The notes: generated from the letters alone by a model not told the origin. A DNA stretch of 64,000 nucleotides from Fagopyrum homotropicum (GCA_033239125.1 BSWB01000002.1:4497001-4561000), one strand, 5' to 3'; shown: positions 12,759 through 25,919, numbered from the stretch's first letter. Numbers and translations: made by a program.

Positions 12759-13710
12759 TAGTTGGTATAAAAACTATTCCAAATTATATTAATTTTGATA
12801 TAGATGAATTATGGTCAAATTCTATTAAAAAACGCTCATAAACTTTTAAATCGCAGAATATCACCCTACAATATTTTTTGTATAATTTATTTAAAGTAAA
12901 ACTATAAAATCGATATTTAAATTTTAAAAATAAATTTGATTAAAAGACTCGTAATATTTTCATATATTTTGGCAATTTTTATTTATAATAAGATTGATTG
13001 TGAAAATTTAAAATATAAATGTTTGAGTGTCTTAACCCAATTTATTTCTTGATTGTGAAATATAAACAAACTACGTTAATTATTTAAAAATAAAGTGATG
13101 ACTAACCTTTATTACACAATTCATTAAGTAAACAAAAATAATAGAAATGTTTTTTAGGTATAATGTATGGATAATTTTTTGTGATTTAAAAATTTATGGA
13201 AGATTTTTGTAATAAACTTCATCCCATATTAAAATTGCTTTTCTCGAACTTCGAGAAAAGCTTTTTAAGTCAGTTGGTTGATTTGGGTTTTTTAAATACG
13301 TTGAACATGAGGATGACATAACTTGTCTCGTTCTGAACTGAACTTGTTTACTTTTTAAACGAGTCGATTATATTGATTTTTGTTTGAACTGAACATGCAT
13401 AATAGTATATAATGGACGAACCTGAACATATCAAATATCGACTCGATAACACCCGTTACCGACTTACCGGTAATGTATACCGATATTAAATTTTGTGTAA
13501 TGTCGGCATTATTCGTTTTAGTTACTATAAAAGTTAGTGTAATAGTACATAATCGATGAAATCATGCGGAAATTATTTTTTAATAATTTATTGTAAGACA
13601 AATGCCCTTTACTGCTATGGCTGCCCGCTTTGTTCTCTCTATGTCGCTTCATCACTAGTCGTTTTCACTGCGAAACTACGTATCCTACTTGAATTTCAGT
13701 TGAATTCAGG
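12759..13710. other. AT-rich intergenic DNA upstream of the DAR2-like gene
   Basis: No supported coding region or recognisable element ends. The last part is probably the promoter of the gene starting near 13.85 kb. Confidence 0.4.
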
Positions 13711-13713
13711 AGT

Positions 13714-13720
13714 CTATAAA
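13714..13720 (+). promoter_or_regulatory. Probable TATA box of the DAR2-like gene
   Basis: The sequence TATAAAT sits about 135 bp upstream of the proposed ATG and is followed by a pyrimidine-rich CTCTCTC stretch typical of plant 5' untranslated regions. The distance allows a transcript start near 13745. This is a motif match only. Confidence 0.5.
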
Positions 13721-13850
13721 TAAGTCTCCATGGCTTCGATTCTTTGCCATCACCCTCCTTTCTCTCTCTTGTGTCTATGGTTAGTCTTTTCTTCTCTTCA
13801 ATGTTTTATCGTGGGATTTGCTTGAACATGCATTGAAGGTGTTTAATTTA

Positions 13851-16800
13851 ATGCGTCAATGGTTTTTCAGCTTTTCTAAAACAGGGAGGATTCCTTGGTG
13901 TCTGAATTCATCGAGTAAGATTAAGGGTTCTGGTGGGTCGAGCTCTTGTGTATTTATTGGTGGTGATCAGCAATTTGGCAAGAGGAAAACATGTTTTGGA
14001 ATACTTCATTTAGATCAATGGTAACCCTTCTATCCCAATCCGCTTTCCTTCATTATATTATTACAATCTTGGATGATTGTTATGAAATTACTGATATAAC
14101 CTGAAGTCTTTTTCTTAAATTCGAAGTAAAAATCTATAGAAGGCTGTATATGGATGTAAAATGTTTGTCTCCATGTTTGATCAATCACAAACCCTAACTG
14201 ATTTTTGCTTGAGGATTTCTATATTGCCATCATGTTGATGTTTACCCATCCTCAATCAGTAAATTTCTGATATTATACATCTGATTTTCTAAAAGGGTGC
14301 TTAAATCATGGTAATCATTTTCTTTTCTTTCCCCTAAATGTGTTGTTAGGATGACCGTTTTAGGTCATTAAGAGAACAAGCAGAGAGGGACCGGGCTATT
14401 GCTATGTCACTGGTTGAGGATTTGAAGAGACCAATTGACAGACCGTTCAATAGAGGAGGAGGTAGCTTCAATAGCTGTTACCGATGTGCTATTTTGTTCT
14501 CTACTTATTCCACTCATTTTCAAACTTTTGCCTGTTTGTGAACTTGATTGTTTCAGGATGGTTCGGAGACTACTATGTTGCTAATGAACGACGGGGATTT
14601 GGAAATATGCCTTCCTATTCGCATGCTCCACCTTCTTATCCACGTTACACTCCGGGTCCATCTAATTCCATCGAAAATAGGTATCTCTCTTCTCTCTCTC
14701 AAGGAAACCAATGAAGTTCTCTGCAGATGTTTAGTGAGTATTATATTCACTAAAGCTTGTAGATTTAGCTGCTGCTATGACCAAAATTAATAGTAATTAT
14801 AATCTCTGACTTGTTATACTATCCCTTCTCACCAAGATGATTCCTGGGATATTTTCTTTTGGTAAAGTATGCAATCTCGGCACATTGTACTGATACATGC
14901 AGTGGTGCTTTTCAATTGAATCTTGTTATGAAAACGTAGTAATAAGACTGAGTTGAACAGTGAATCAGTAAGCTCTTTGACATTTTAGAAGAACAACCAA
15001 CTTATTTTCTTTGAAGTATCGTTGGAAGTAGCAAATGACTTTCGAAAATTTTTTATGAGCCTGCCAGCCCAATTCTTTTGCCTGATTGCATCTGGCATCT
15101 TCTATTATAAAGTTATGATTACTAATCTTGAAATCGTATTGTAAATGCTCAGTAACTATAGGATATGTGGTGGGTGTAAACGTAGCATTGAGTATGGCAA
15201 TTATCTTGGTTGTATGGGAACTTTCTACCATCCAGCCTGTTTCTGCTGTCGAGCCTGTGGCTGCCCAATTGCTGAAAAGGAGGTACTTGAAAACACATCA
15301 TTTTCCTTATTTCGATTAGCTCTTTTCTTGCATACATATGTGTAGTGTCACACACCATCTAATTCCCATTTGGCTCACTAAGATATATTTTCTTGATATC
15401 TCCTTCAAAAACCAGTACTTAATGTTCTGTTTTCTTGATTGAAGTACTCATTATCAGGAAAGGATGCATACCACAAGTCCTGCCTCAGACAGTCGAGATC
15501 TCCAAAATGTGATGTTTGTCACCAATGTGTAAGGGAACTTCTTTTGAATGCACATTTACTTTGGAATTACTTCTTGTTGAGTCAATAAAGATGTCTTTCT
15601 TGACGGTTTATAACATTTGCAAGTATTTGTTTGCTTGATTCAGATCCCGACAAATGCAGCAGGTTTGATCGAATATAGGTGCCATCCGTTTTGGTCACAG
15701 AAGTATTGCCCTGCACACGAGTCTGATAACACTACTCGTTGCTCTAGTTGTGAGCGGCTGAAGGTACTTAACCATCTCTAAACAGCTCTTTTCGGTCCGG
15801 GAACATTTTGCTTCCTTTGTTCTTGATATTTGCTCTGTTTTTTATATGAAATTTCCCATTTATTTTTCTTTCTATTGTTGAAGCCTCGGAATGCAGTATA
15901 CATAACTTTAGAAGATGGGAGGAGCTTTTGCTCAGAATGCTTGGAAACTGCAATCATGGACACTGGGGAATGTCAACCCCTATACCATTCCATCAGGGAC
16001 TTTTATGAGGGAATGAACATGAAACTGGATCAACAGGTTCCGATGCTTCTTGTTCAACGACAAGCGCTCAATGATGCCATTGTTGGTGAAAAGCATGTAA
16101 TACCTCATACTTCCAGTTTTCTCCATTTCTCTTAGTTATTTTGGACTACATAGAAATCTTATAACCCTAGACCTGCCAATCAGATTAGATGGGTCGGGTT
16201 TATGAGTAATCGTGACCAGTAGGATACATATTCAATTGAACCCAACGGATTTGATCACCATTTAGCAAAACTTAAGTTCAACACGGCCTAGAAAATTGTG
16301 GGTTAATAGCTCTCAGCTCATTCTTTGTTTTAATTCAGCTGGATTATTTTTTTCCTGCAACTTTGTTCAATCCCAAGATATATTTCCATTGCAGGGGTTC
16401 CATCAGACCGCGGAGACAAGGGGTTTATGTCTCTCCGAGGAGCAGACCGTGACCACTGTACGTTTTAGCACGCCTGTTATTACGCTAGTACCTTATAATT
16501 TATTTGATGTCTCCAACATTTGTTCTCACAGCTTCATTTGTTCCTTTAAAAATCTTCAGATTAAGCAAAGGCCCATAATTGGTGGCCATCGTTTCACAGG
16601 GATGAGAACACAACCTATGAAGCTGACCCGCAAGTGTGATGTCACAGCCATACTTGTTCTCTATGGCCTTCCTAGGTAATTATTGCAGGTTACAAATAGT
16701 TTATACTTCTTTTTCCCTATTTGCCCATGTCTGTTTCTGATTTTATGCTCTTGCCTTCGTGTTATACGCTGCTGGATACAGATTGCTCACTGGTTCTATA

Positions 16801-17585
16801 CTTGCTCATGAGCTAATGCATGCTTGGTTGCGCCTTAAAGGTACGCATGCACGCCTAGCTACCAGCACTGGCTTTTCACATACCCTGTTATAATAAGACA
16901 ATAAATTTAGGTATACTGATACGATGAGTTTAGGGTTGTATTCTTTTATCCACGAAAGTATATTGAAAACCCTAGCCGCAAGTTTTGTGCAGCAAAACCA
17001 CAAACGTTTTGTCTCTCTATACACCGATTAACTCGTCGAAAATCACAACATACCGCAATTTAGCCGTGGTTTTTGTTTGTTGCGGGAGATTTAAAAATTG
17101 AACATTATGCTATAGTGAACAAAAAAAAATTCATGATTCACAGACTGTAATTGTGGCACAAGTAGACACTTGAAAACTGAAAGCTGAACCAAACATTTGT
17201 GAGAGAACCACATTAGGAGGCTTGTGTTAATGTCTCTGACTCGGAAATTTTGATGTATAACTAAGCAGGATTCCAGAACCTTAGTCCTGAGGTTGAGGAA
17301 GGAATTTGCCAAGAAATGGCCTACTTGTGGCTCGAGTCAGAACTGATGCCTGGAGTCGGAAGTGTGCCATCTTCATCAAGGGGTGCATCTTCATCCTCAT
17401 CCTCAAAGAAATGCCAGAAACCAGAAGTCGAGAAGCGGTTGGGGGAGTTCTTCATGAAGCAGATTTCGAGTGACACCTCACCGGCTTACGGTGGTGGCTT
17501 CAGAGCCGCCAATGCTGCTGTCAACAAGTATGGCCTTCGCTCTACCTTGGATCATATACGTTATACAGGGACTTTCCCTTTGTGA
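13851..17585 (+). CDS. DAR2: DA1-related (DAR2-like) protein: UIM, LIM domain, zinc peptidase; 11 exons, frame break in exon 1
   Basis: Exons: 13851-14020, 14350-14461, 14557-14680, 15153-15282, 15445-15528, 15644-15763, 15884-16096, 16395-16457, 16560-16675, 16782-16840, 17269-17585. Exon 2 encodes a ubiquitin-interacting-motif-like helix (ERDRAIAMSLVEDL). Exons 4-6 encode the LIM zinc-binding region (CGGCKRSIEYGNYLGCMG, then HPACFCCRAC). Exons 7-11 encode the DA1-family peptidase with HELMH in exon 10 (HExxH zinc site), ending GLRSTLDHIRYTGTFPL. DA1 proteins are ubiquitin-activated peptidases limiting organ growth, and the closest remembered relative is Arabidopsis DAR2. Exons total 1508 nt, one short of a whole frame. 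The homologous N-terminus reads GGDQQF in one frame and WQEENMFWNTSF in another, so a base appears to be missing near 13974-13977. The in-frame ATG at 13991 would still give 455 aa with all domains. The first exon and start are uncertain. Confidence 0.88.
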
Positions 17586-17683
17586 AACATGCAATATCAT
17601 ATCATATCATCATTGTTGTGATTTATCTATTCTACAACTAAATGAAGTGAAGATTGATTGTTATTTTCATTTACACGAGATTA

Positions 17684-20600
17684 TTAAACATGTGTACGAG
17701 ATTCAACAGCATCCACAATCTTCTTCACACTCTTGTACGAGTAATTCCTCGCCAAGATAACAAAAATAACCAAATTGACCCCATTGAGAACAGCCAACAC
17801 CCAATAGAACAAATCCAAACGACTATGGTTCACGTCCTTGCCGATCCAGCCGCTACTTCCATACTTAACTGTCACATTGTCGACAATCGTTATCAACAAG
17901 CTACTCAAGAAGCTTCCGATTCCGATCACACTAAGATACAAAGCCATTCCCAAACTCCTCATAGAATCCGGGACCTCTTCGTAAAAGTACTCTTGCAATC
18001 CCACGAGCACGAATCCTTCTCCCACACCGAGTGTCACGAACTGGGGAGCTAACCAAGCTACACCCAACGTCACACTCGAACTTAGACGTTTCTTCTCTAC
18101 CAAGGCAGCAGCCATCATTGAGATGGCGGATATCGCCATGCCAATTCCGATTCTCTTGAGGATTGTGATACCTTGCTCGGTGCGTGTGGCTCGTCTTAGG
18201 ACGGGGATGAGGATCCGATCATAGATAGAGACTGTAATCATCATTCCTATGCCGGATAGAGCATGGGCGGAAGCCGGTGGGATCTCGAATTTTGACGAGA
18301 TTCTTCGGTCCATCACGCTTGCTTGTTTGACGAAGAATGAGTTGCTTTGCGAGATGTTTACTCCGATGATCATGGAGGTTAGCCAAATGGGAATTATATT
18401 GAGGATCAACTTCAGCTCTTCAACTTGAGTGACCGTCGCTAGCTTCCATTCATTACTTTGACTTGTCTCTTCGGTTAATATCGATGCTTTATCCAAAAAT
18501 CTTTAAGGAAAAGTGTTACATATCATATTATAGGTTGTAATGTACGTAAGAATATAACATGCAAGGAGAAACCCACGTACCTAAGCTTCTTTGTATGAGA
18601 AAGACGTCTTCCTTGTGAGCCATGAGCGTCGGAAACTTCATGTAACAATTTAGCGTCGGAAGGGTAAGGTAGATGCCTCTTAGCGAAAGAAGCTGCCAAG
18701 ACTTGCAACATGGGTGTGAAAGGACTCCTATGTGCCGTGACTCGATATCTATAAAACGGTTTGCCGAGATAGAAAATGACGACGGTTAGAGCCATGGTGA
18801 CGGTAAGGATGATAAACGCGACTCCCCATCCAGCGTTGTCTTCCGTGTAAACTATAACGGTCACCCCAACGATGAGGGCGACGGAAATGGCGACGTTCCA
18901 CCAATTGAAGTACGACATTTTTTGCCTCCTCTCACTCGAGTGGTTATCGTCGAATTGGTCCGCTCCAAAGCTCTCGAGACACGGCTTGAAGCCGCCCGTT
19001 GCAACCGAGACTATGTAGGCTGCGACGAAGAAGGTAACTTCATGGGTGATCCTTACTTGGGGACATGGCTCTTTGGTATCACAAGGCTTTAAGCTTGTGA
19101 TATATTGTGTCATAGTCAACAAACCTAAGCCCTTCATAGTGATAAAACAATTAAGATTAAGTAGATTAGTTATGAAGATTGAAGAGTAAATTCTATTTGG
19201 GGAAACAACTTACAACTTGCTTTCATTGATCAATTGGGATTTAGGTGGCATTTGACTCATAGTTAATGTGAAATTTTGATCCTAAAATGGATAATATAAG
19301 GACTAATAAAACAATCAAGATTAAGTACGTAGATTAACCCGGGTTTGTTTATTATCAACTTCAGACAATTTATCTCCATATGCCTCCCTCCTACTCGGTT
19401 GAGACTTGACGAGATGCCCCCTCAAATGCAATCGTCTGACTCGGTTGAGACTTGACGACATGTCTTAAGGCCGGATAGTCGAATCAGACAAACTATTATT
19501 GTCCGTGTCCACAATTGGTATCTTAAGGCCGACAAACCCAATAAGTCAAGATACGAGAAATCGGACTAAAAGGTTTCATCGCTCGTCTAAATCCACATAA
19601 GCCCCGGGCCAGCCTTGGTGCTGGGCCTCGTGGGCTCAAGTCCACGACCCCAAGTAAAAATGGGGCACAATAAAAATAAAATTAGTATAAGTATTAGTAA
19701 AATTACATATAATTCTTTGTAGTTAGACTTTATTGGTTTATGTTCAAATATTTTTCAATTTTTGGATTGTGCTTCTAAATTTTATAATTTTTTAAAGTAT
19801 ACATTTCTATCACCGTAACTTAACATTTGTTGACATTTTGAGGGAATAAAAGAAGTTAAATTCTTCATTCGAAAAGTTATCTAGACATTTAAAATACTAT
19901 TAATAATTAGTAAATAATAACAATTTTTTCCCCCAAAATGTTAATTTATAAATGGTAGAATGGTATATTTTAAAAAAATTACTCAAAAAAAATAAGTTAT
20001 TCATCCAAAAAGTTATCTACGCATCATCCGAAAAATCTAAAGTATATGAACATCATCCAAAAATTTTCTTTTTTAAGTGGTATCGAATTTAAATAAAAAG
20101 AGGTATAAATGCCAAATATTTTCCATAGCCACAACTTATCTAAAATCTAAAACTACGGTGTTTTTACTTTTTTTCTTTTTCAATTGTTTTTCTCTTAGAT
20201 CAATACTCTAGAGACTTGTACTCGATATATATTGATTAAAACGAAGTTTCAACTTGTACTCAATATATATTGATTTTGTGAGACACACAAATAAGATTTG
20301 CATAGGGTTGCTTTTCCCAAATTTATTTGATAATTTAAATTCGGGTATCAAGACATAATATTGCCGTGGACACGCAAATCTCAAATACCGGCCCAAATAA
20401 GTCCAATGAAAATTCATTCTAAAATCAGTTGATAATATGAGGAGTCCTCCACCGAACTTATATACTAGGCTCTGACTTTGCTATTATCGATGTGAGACAA
20501 TCTCCATAGTTAAAGTGACTAAAAACAAATGAAAGTTGTGATGAAGTTTATAATAGGTTACCATGAGATAGAGAAGGGAACAAACAACAACCATGGGGAA

Positions 20601-21268
20601 GCGGCCAAGGTAGGCATCGGCCAAGAAGCCTCCGAAGAGGGGTGTGACGGTAGTGACTCCGACCCAATAGTTGACGTTCTTGGCGGCGGTGCCAAGGTGT
20701 TGGTGCATCACTCCAGTGAAGTATGTTATCAAATTTGATGATATTCCAAAGTAAGTCATCCTCTCACTGAACTCGATTGCTGTTCACGTCAAATTAACTC
20801 TCAAACACAAAACCGTGGAAATAAAAACCGTTGATTACAAATACATACAAATACATCGATTCCAAAACTGGACAATAACTGTCCAATTTAAATAATTAGA
20901 CTAGCTGACCTTAAGGCACGTCATCAAACATACATTAGATATCACACATATGTTACAGGCATGCATAAACCTAATATGTAAGTTTAGGTAAGCTACTCTC
21001 ATGATTTTATGAGTAAACCTCATTAAATTTATATATAAAGCTCGCACCCAAAATGCGTTTACATAAATCGATATAATCTTAGTTGATATAAAATATTGTT
21101 ACCGAGGACGAAAAACGAGGCTCTCCAGACACCGGTGGATGATCGGAGAGGCACCAATCCTTTGAGATCAACCGACGAATCTCGAACCCATTTGGATCGA
21201 TCTTCTTCTTCTTCTCCTTCAACCCGATCATCGTTATACTCTTTCATTTGTGTCTCTAATTGTGTCAT
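17684..21268 (-). CDS. NRT1/PTR FAMILY (NPF5-like) proton-coupled transporter, 4 exons, 583 aa
   Basis: Minus-strand exons: 21268-21103, 20779-20562, 19131-18581, 18500-17684, together 1752 nt without a break. This is a major facilitator superfamily membrane protein of the plant nitrate/peptide transporter family. Exon 2 carries the proton-coupling ExxER motif as EFSER, followed by MTYFGISSNLITY. GGFLADAYLGRFPM matches the conserved loop after TM2, and FGADQFD and YFNWW lie in exon 3. The long hydrophilic central loop spans the exon 3/4 junction. The last exon supplies TM7-TM12 and ends SYKSVKK. NPF members carry nitrate, peptides, hormones or glucosinolates, and the substrate cannot be read from sequence. 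The family resemblance is to subfamily 5. The stop codon lies 98 bp from that of the convergent DAR2-like gene, so the 3' untranslated regions probably overlap. A paralog with identical intron positions is at 39491-42590. Confidence 0.92.
19132..20561. other. Large intron 2 of the minus-strand NPF gene with repeat remnants
   Basis: This 1.43 kb intron holds two stretches resembling the TRIM/copia-like LTR of 40859-41699, at about 19340-19460 and, in reverse orientation, about 20415-20510. It also has a GGGCC-rich block at about 19600-19660. The rest is AT-rich. No gene seen. Confidence 0.45.
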
Positions 21269-21963
21269 GATCTATGTGCGATTGCTTGTGATACTTGTGA
21301 AGGTAGCAAAGCTATATATCTAATAGTATTAGCTAGTCAACTTAGTAGTTGGTGAATACGTATAATTGTTGTGATTTGAACTTGCCACCCAAAGTGATAT
21401 TCGCAGTCAAAGGTTACATTGAAGCTGAATAGACATATATATATTTTTTTGAAGAGAGGGAAAATGATCTTTGAATATATATATATACGAGACTTGCTCC
21501 AATAAATAGGAGATTTTCGATTATACCCTCACATCTTTTTAATTTTTTTTCAAGTTTAATTGATTTACTCTTCCAGTACACGTGTTTTGCTTAGGGTTAC
21601 AAGTATTTATGACCGACTCCTTTTTTCTCCTTCATATGAACATACACCGTCCTCCTCTCCTTCCGTCTTCCTCTCCACGCCATCCAAATCCATCTCTCAC
21701 GATGTTCCGACTGGATTTGCATATATATATATATATATATATACCCTAAACAATGATACTATTGAATCGCATGTACTAATAATTAATTATTAAGACTGGT
21801 GCATTATAAGACTATAGTTGAAGTGTCTTCAATTTTGTTATTTTAATTGGTATCAAATACCGTATAGCTGAGTCCGCGTGTGCGTCAGGTTTTCTATGTT
21901 TTTCTATGTAAGCCTCATGAGACGCACAATTGGCGCGCATGCAGACTCCACATGCACCCCAGG
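21269..21963. promoter_or_regulatory. 5' flank of the minus-strand NPF gene
   Basis: This region contains the presumed promoter, read right to left, and a short (TA)n run at about 21719-21743. I did not identify a convincing TATA box or other specific element. Small open frames here have no recognisable domain. Confidence 0.35.
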
Positions 21964-22089
21964 TATATATACATGAGTCGCAAACCTAAACTTTTTGCGA
22001 ACCGGCGGTTTAGGTTTGGCGTTAAACCTAAACCTAAACCGTATAAATCCAAACCGGCGGTTCAACCGGTTTCACTACTAGAAAAGTTA

Positions 22090-22400
22090 AGGATAGCAAC
22101 GGTCTAAACGGTTGTCTTTTCCGACGGATTTCATGATTCCAACGGACTTGGCCAATGGCTTCAATCGGTTGCTAAAATGAGCGTCGGCAATTGTTCCAAC
22201 GGATGGGGTGGTTGGGTGAATTCCAACGGATGCAATTGTGGATGGTATCCCACGGACTTAGCTGTTGAGTTGTTTCCGACGAATTTGATCATTGGATAAA
22301 TTTCAACAGACAAGGATGTCACTAATTTCCAACCGAGATGATTGAGTAGTTTCCAACGGATTAGGTCATTGATTCTAACTAATCCAGCAGGATTCTAATG
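22090..22400. repeat. Left subterminal repeats of the CACTA element
   Basis: TTCCAACGGAT-like words recur about every 30-40 bp, for example at 22137, 22195, 22223 and 22351, alternating with related GCAACGG and CCGACGGA words. In CACTA elements such subterminal repeats are transposase-binding sites. That role here is inferred. Confidence 0.75.
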
Positions 22401-22736
22401 AACTGGATTGTTATTAATTAATCAAATTAATTTAAATTGCTATTATATATAATTTATTTTGTATCTAAAAAATTATATTTACACAAATTTACAATTTAAT
22501 ACAGTAGAAAAATAGCAAAAAAAATATAAAACATTTCAATGATAAAATGAAGTAAACATAGACAAATATAAAAAGAACATATGTATATAAATATGTCAAC
22601 TAACATAAAATAGTATTCATTGATATAAATTACATGCAAAGGAGAATCCCCAAATATATTCAACACTTCAAATAACAAAATGTCTAATTGAAAAAAAATA
22701 TAAAACACAATACATAATTCTAACAATAATCTAACA

Positions 22737-24262
22737 CTAGTGTATAGCCCGCACCTTGTGCGGGTATCTTTATAATATTAGTTGTACGAACTTAAGATAT
22801 ATTTATGAAATTTTATAATAATGATTCGGATTTGATTATTCTTAAAACAAAAAAATAGTCACAGATAAAGAACTTCTTATTATTCTACACTTCATAAATT
22901 TAATCCTTATACAATGCACAATTTTTTTAAAAAAAATATTACAATGCACAACTCCGTTATAGACTTATAACTAAATTACTTTAATATATTGTAATTATCT
23001 AAATGGAACCCGAAATATAATTTTGTAAGTAAAAGAATTTGAAACGAAATGTGTGATAAATAACAAAATAAAAAATGAAAATTTTTTTTAAAAAATAAAT
23101 ACACAAATTTTTGAAATAAAGTTTAGAAACACAAACAGAAGCAAAAACAAATTATTGGATGAACGAAATTTAAAATGTGGAACTTTATTCTTGTAACGAC
23201 CGACGTAATATAAAAAGAATACCCGTATTTTATGATTAAAAAACATAATAGGACAACAGAATACTTAGATAATTAAAAAAGAATACCTGTAGAGTAATAT
23301 TTTTATTTAAAAAATATACATTTTCAATAAATCATTTATAGTTAAAAAAAATCAGAATCTGAAAATTTGTAAATTAAAAAACAATTTATAAATGACGATA
23401 AAAAATTCTATAATATAAAATTAAACAAAATCACATACAATAACGTATAAATTAGTATTAATTTAGACAATTATAAACGCTTTTCAAGTTCTCAAAGTAT
23501 TAGTCTTACTTGATAATCGACGTGGGATAGCAAATTCGCTGAAAATAGTAAGTAAACGACCCATAAAAAAGTAGGTCAAAGACCCATAAAATATATATTA
23601 ATCCGTTATGAATAAAAATTATAGCTCAACTTAGCTAAAAGGCCAAAAAATATATCATTTGTTTAATCTTCAATGTCCGTTATTAACCTCTATTTATACA
23701 AGTTATCAAACCATCACTTTTAGTACGTCAACGAGCTATATAACGGATATTAATTTATGAATAAAAGTTATACTTAAATTAGCCAAAAATCGCTGAAAAT
23801 ACTTAGAGACCCACAAAACAGTAGGTCAACGACCCACAAAACAGTGATTTAACGACCCACAAAACAGTAGGCCACAACGACTCACAAAATAATAGGTCAA
23901 CAAACCACATTACAGTAGGCCAGTGACCCACAAAACAATAGGTCAGTGACCCACAAAACAGCAAGTCAGTGACCCACAAAATAGCAGGTCAACGATTCAC
24001 AAAACAGATATTAATCCGTTATAAATAAAAATTATACTTAACTTAGCCAAAATGCCAAGAAATGTGTGATTTGTTTAATCTTCAAACCCTCTATTTATAC
24101 AAGTTATCAAACTATCAGACTTACTTATAATCGATGTGGGATAGGAAATTCTGTAAAAATTTTTAACGTAAATAGATTGAGCTTTTAATCTTTCAAAAAT
24201 AAATTAATTTGTGAGAATGACACGTCAGCTTTAATGTCTTTTGTTTTAGTATAGTATATAGA
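22737..24262 (-). mobile_element. Non-autonomous Helitron, 1.53 kb
   Basis: Read on the minus strand it starts TCTATATACTATACTAAAAC (5' end at 24262) and ends with a GCACAAGGTGCGGGC hairpin followed by a CTAG terminus at 22737-22740. The flanking bases are A at 22736 and T at 24263, the A/T insertion site expected for Helitrons. It has no RepHel frame. The body contains the 23-bp array at 23800-24006. Confidence 0.82.
23800..24006. repeat. 23-bp minisatellite inside the Helitron, about 9 copies
   Basis: The unit is CGACCCACAAAACAGTAGGTCAA with variants (GTGACCCACAAAACAGCAAG and similar). A shorter array of the same unit, about 4 copies, lies at 24697-24776 in the adjacent partial Helitron. 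The copy number therefore changed after the two sequences diverged. Confidence 0.85.
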
Positions 24263-25224
24263 TATAGATATAGATTTAGATATAGATTTGTAAATTAAAA
24301 AACAATTTATAGATGATGATAAAAAAATTTATAATATAAAATTAACAAAATCTCATACAAAAACGAATAAATTAATATTAATTTTAGACAATTGTAAACG
24401 CTTTTCAAGTTCTCAAAGCATTAGTCTTACTTGACAATTGACGTGGGATAGCAAATAGTACGTCAACGACCCATATAACATATATTAATCCGTTATGAAT
24501 AAAAATTATAGCTAAACTTAGCTAAAAGAACAAAAAATGTATTATTTGTTTAAAATTCAATATCCGTTATTAACCTCTATTTATACAAGTTCTCAAACCA
24601 TCACTTTTAGTACGTCAACGACCTATATAACATATATTAATTTATGAATAAAAGTTATACTTAAAATTAGCAAAAAAATCGCTAAAAATATTTAGCGACC
24701 CACAAAACAGTAGGCCAACGACCCACAAAACAGTAGGTCAACGACCCACAAAACAGTAGGCTAATGACTCACAAAACAAATATTAATCCGTTATGAATAA
24801 AAATTATACTTAACTTAGCCAAAAGGCCAAAAAATGTGTGATTTGTTTAATCTTCAAACCCTCTATTTATACAAGTTATCAAACCTTTCTGACTTACTTA
24901 TAATCGATGTGGGATAGGGAATTCTGTGAAATTTTTTAACGTAAATAGATTGAGCTTATAATCCTTTAAAAATAAATTAAGAAAAAAATAAAAATCTTCC
25001 CAATAAATAAATTACTTAAATTTCGACGGCTTAAAAATAAAAGAAATACGTAAACCAAATTATTTTTAAAATATTTAGGAGATCTTGTTACTTAATTTTA
25101 CAGAATTTTGTTTTTTTTGGATTAATAAAAATGATTATATGGTTTAATAATTTAATTAAAAAAAGATTTAAGCCTACAAAATTTGTGAGAATGTTAGTGT
25201 AGTCTAGTTTAGTAGTGTATATAG
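24263..25224 (-). mobile_element. Partial Helitron of the same family, 5' portion
   Basis: The minus-strand 5' terminus TCTATATACACTACTAAAC is at 25224, followed on the plus strand by T. The body from about 24283 onward matches 23355-24262 of the neighbouring complete copy. The 3' hairpin end is missing. It could be the remnant of a Helitron into which the complete one inserted, or a tandem 5'-end duplication. Confidence 0.7.
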
Positions 25225-25642
25225 ATTGGTCCTAATTCACCCCATAACCATTCTCGTTACCACTTGAATCTCTCTTTGAACGTCAATATCATAGTGTTGC
25301 TCAATGTGTGTATCCGCAACATCAACATAACATTCCTCTTGCTCACTATCAGGCTTAAAGTGCTCTTGGGATATCCATTGATTTGAACCGGCTTCTCCTT
25401 AACAGAAGTCCCGTTTGCTTCCACCGCATCACTAAAGCAGTAAAACCTACACTGCTCATGCAATTCAGTTTGATGCTCAATCATCTGAAAAAATTGGTAC
25501 ATTGGTATAAAACTGACTCAATTTTTTAACAACCACTATTTGGAGCAGTTTTAATGGGTTAATTGTTCCAAGTCATAACAAATCCCGCCGTAAAACTGAA
25601 AATAAACGACAAAATTAAGATTCAAACTAGAAACTGTTCCTA

Positions 25643-25919
25643 GCCTTCTTATCACACTAGATGAACTGACATGTGTACATACCCTCGGCGGCGGCGAAGG
25701 GATCTTTCTGGTGCTTGAAGCGAAAGGATGGCGGAAGGTGACCTTTGCGAGGGCGCACCACACAAAGAGTCATGGATGATCTCGGTGACGACACCCTTGA
25801 GTTATCCGTTGCTCTCGCCGAAGTCGAGAGTGCTGATCGTGGTCGCTCCCTTGCGGTGGTGAGTGTGGGTCTTGAAGATAGACCCGCTCCCTTCCGCCGA
25901 GCTTTCGTAACCCTTCCAT
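25643..25919 (-). pseudogene. Captured fragment of ribosomal protein L8 (uL2), broken
   Basis: On the minus strand from an ATG at 25919, frames read through matches to the N-terminus of cytosolic ribosomal protein L8/uL2: RRKGAGS, then IFKTHTHHRKG, STLDFGESNG, LKGVVTEIIHD, VTFRHPF, AAEGMYT. There are at least two frameshifts, a stop after GESNG and substitutions. About 50 bp upstream (to about 25970) could be captured 5' untranslated sequence. After the MYTCQFI-like part the similarity stops near 25643. It lies inside the CACTA element, so this is a transduplicated gene piece and not a working gene. Confidence 0.78.

Noticed and set aside
23800..24006. Regularly repeated 23-bp unit resembling a CRISPR-like array
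   Set aside because: The units are contiguous with no unique spacers and lie in a plant Helitron; it is a minisatellite.
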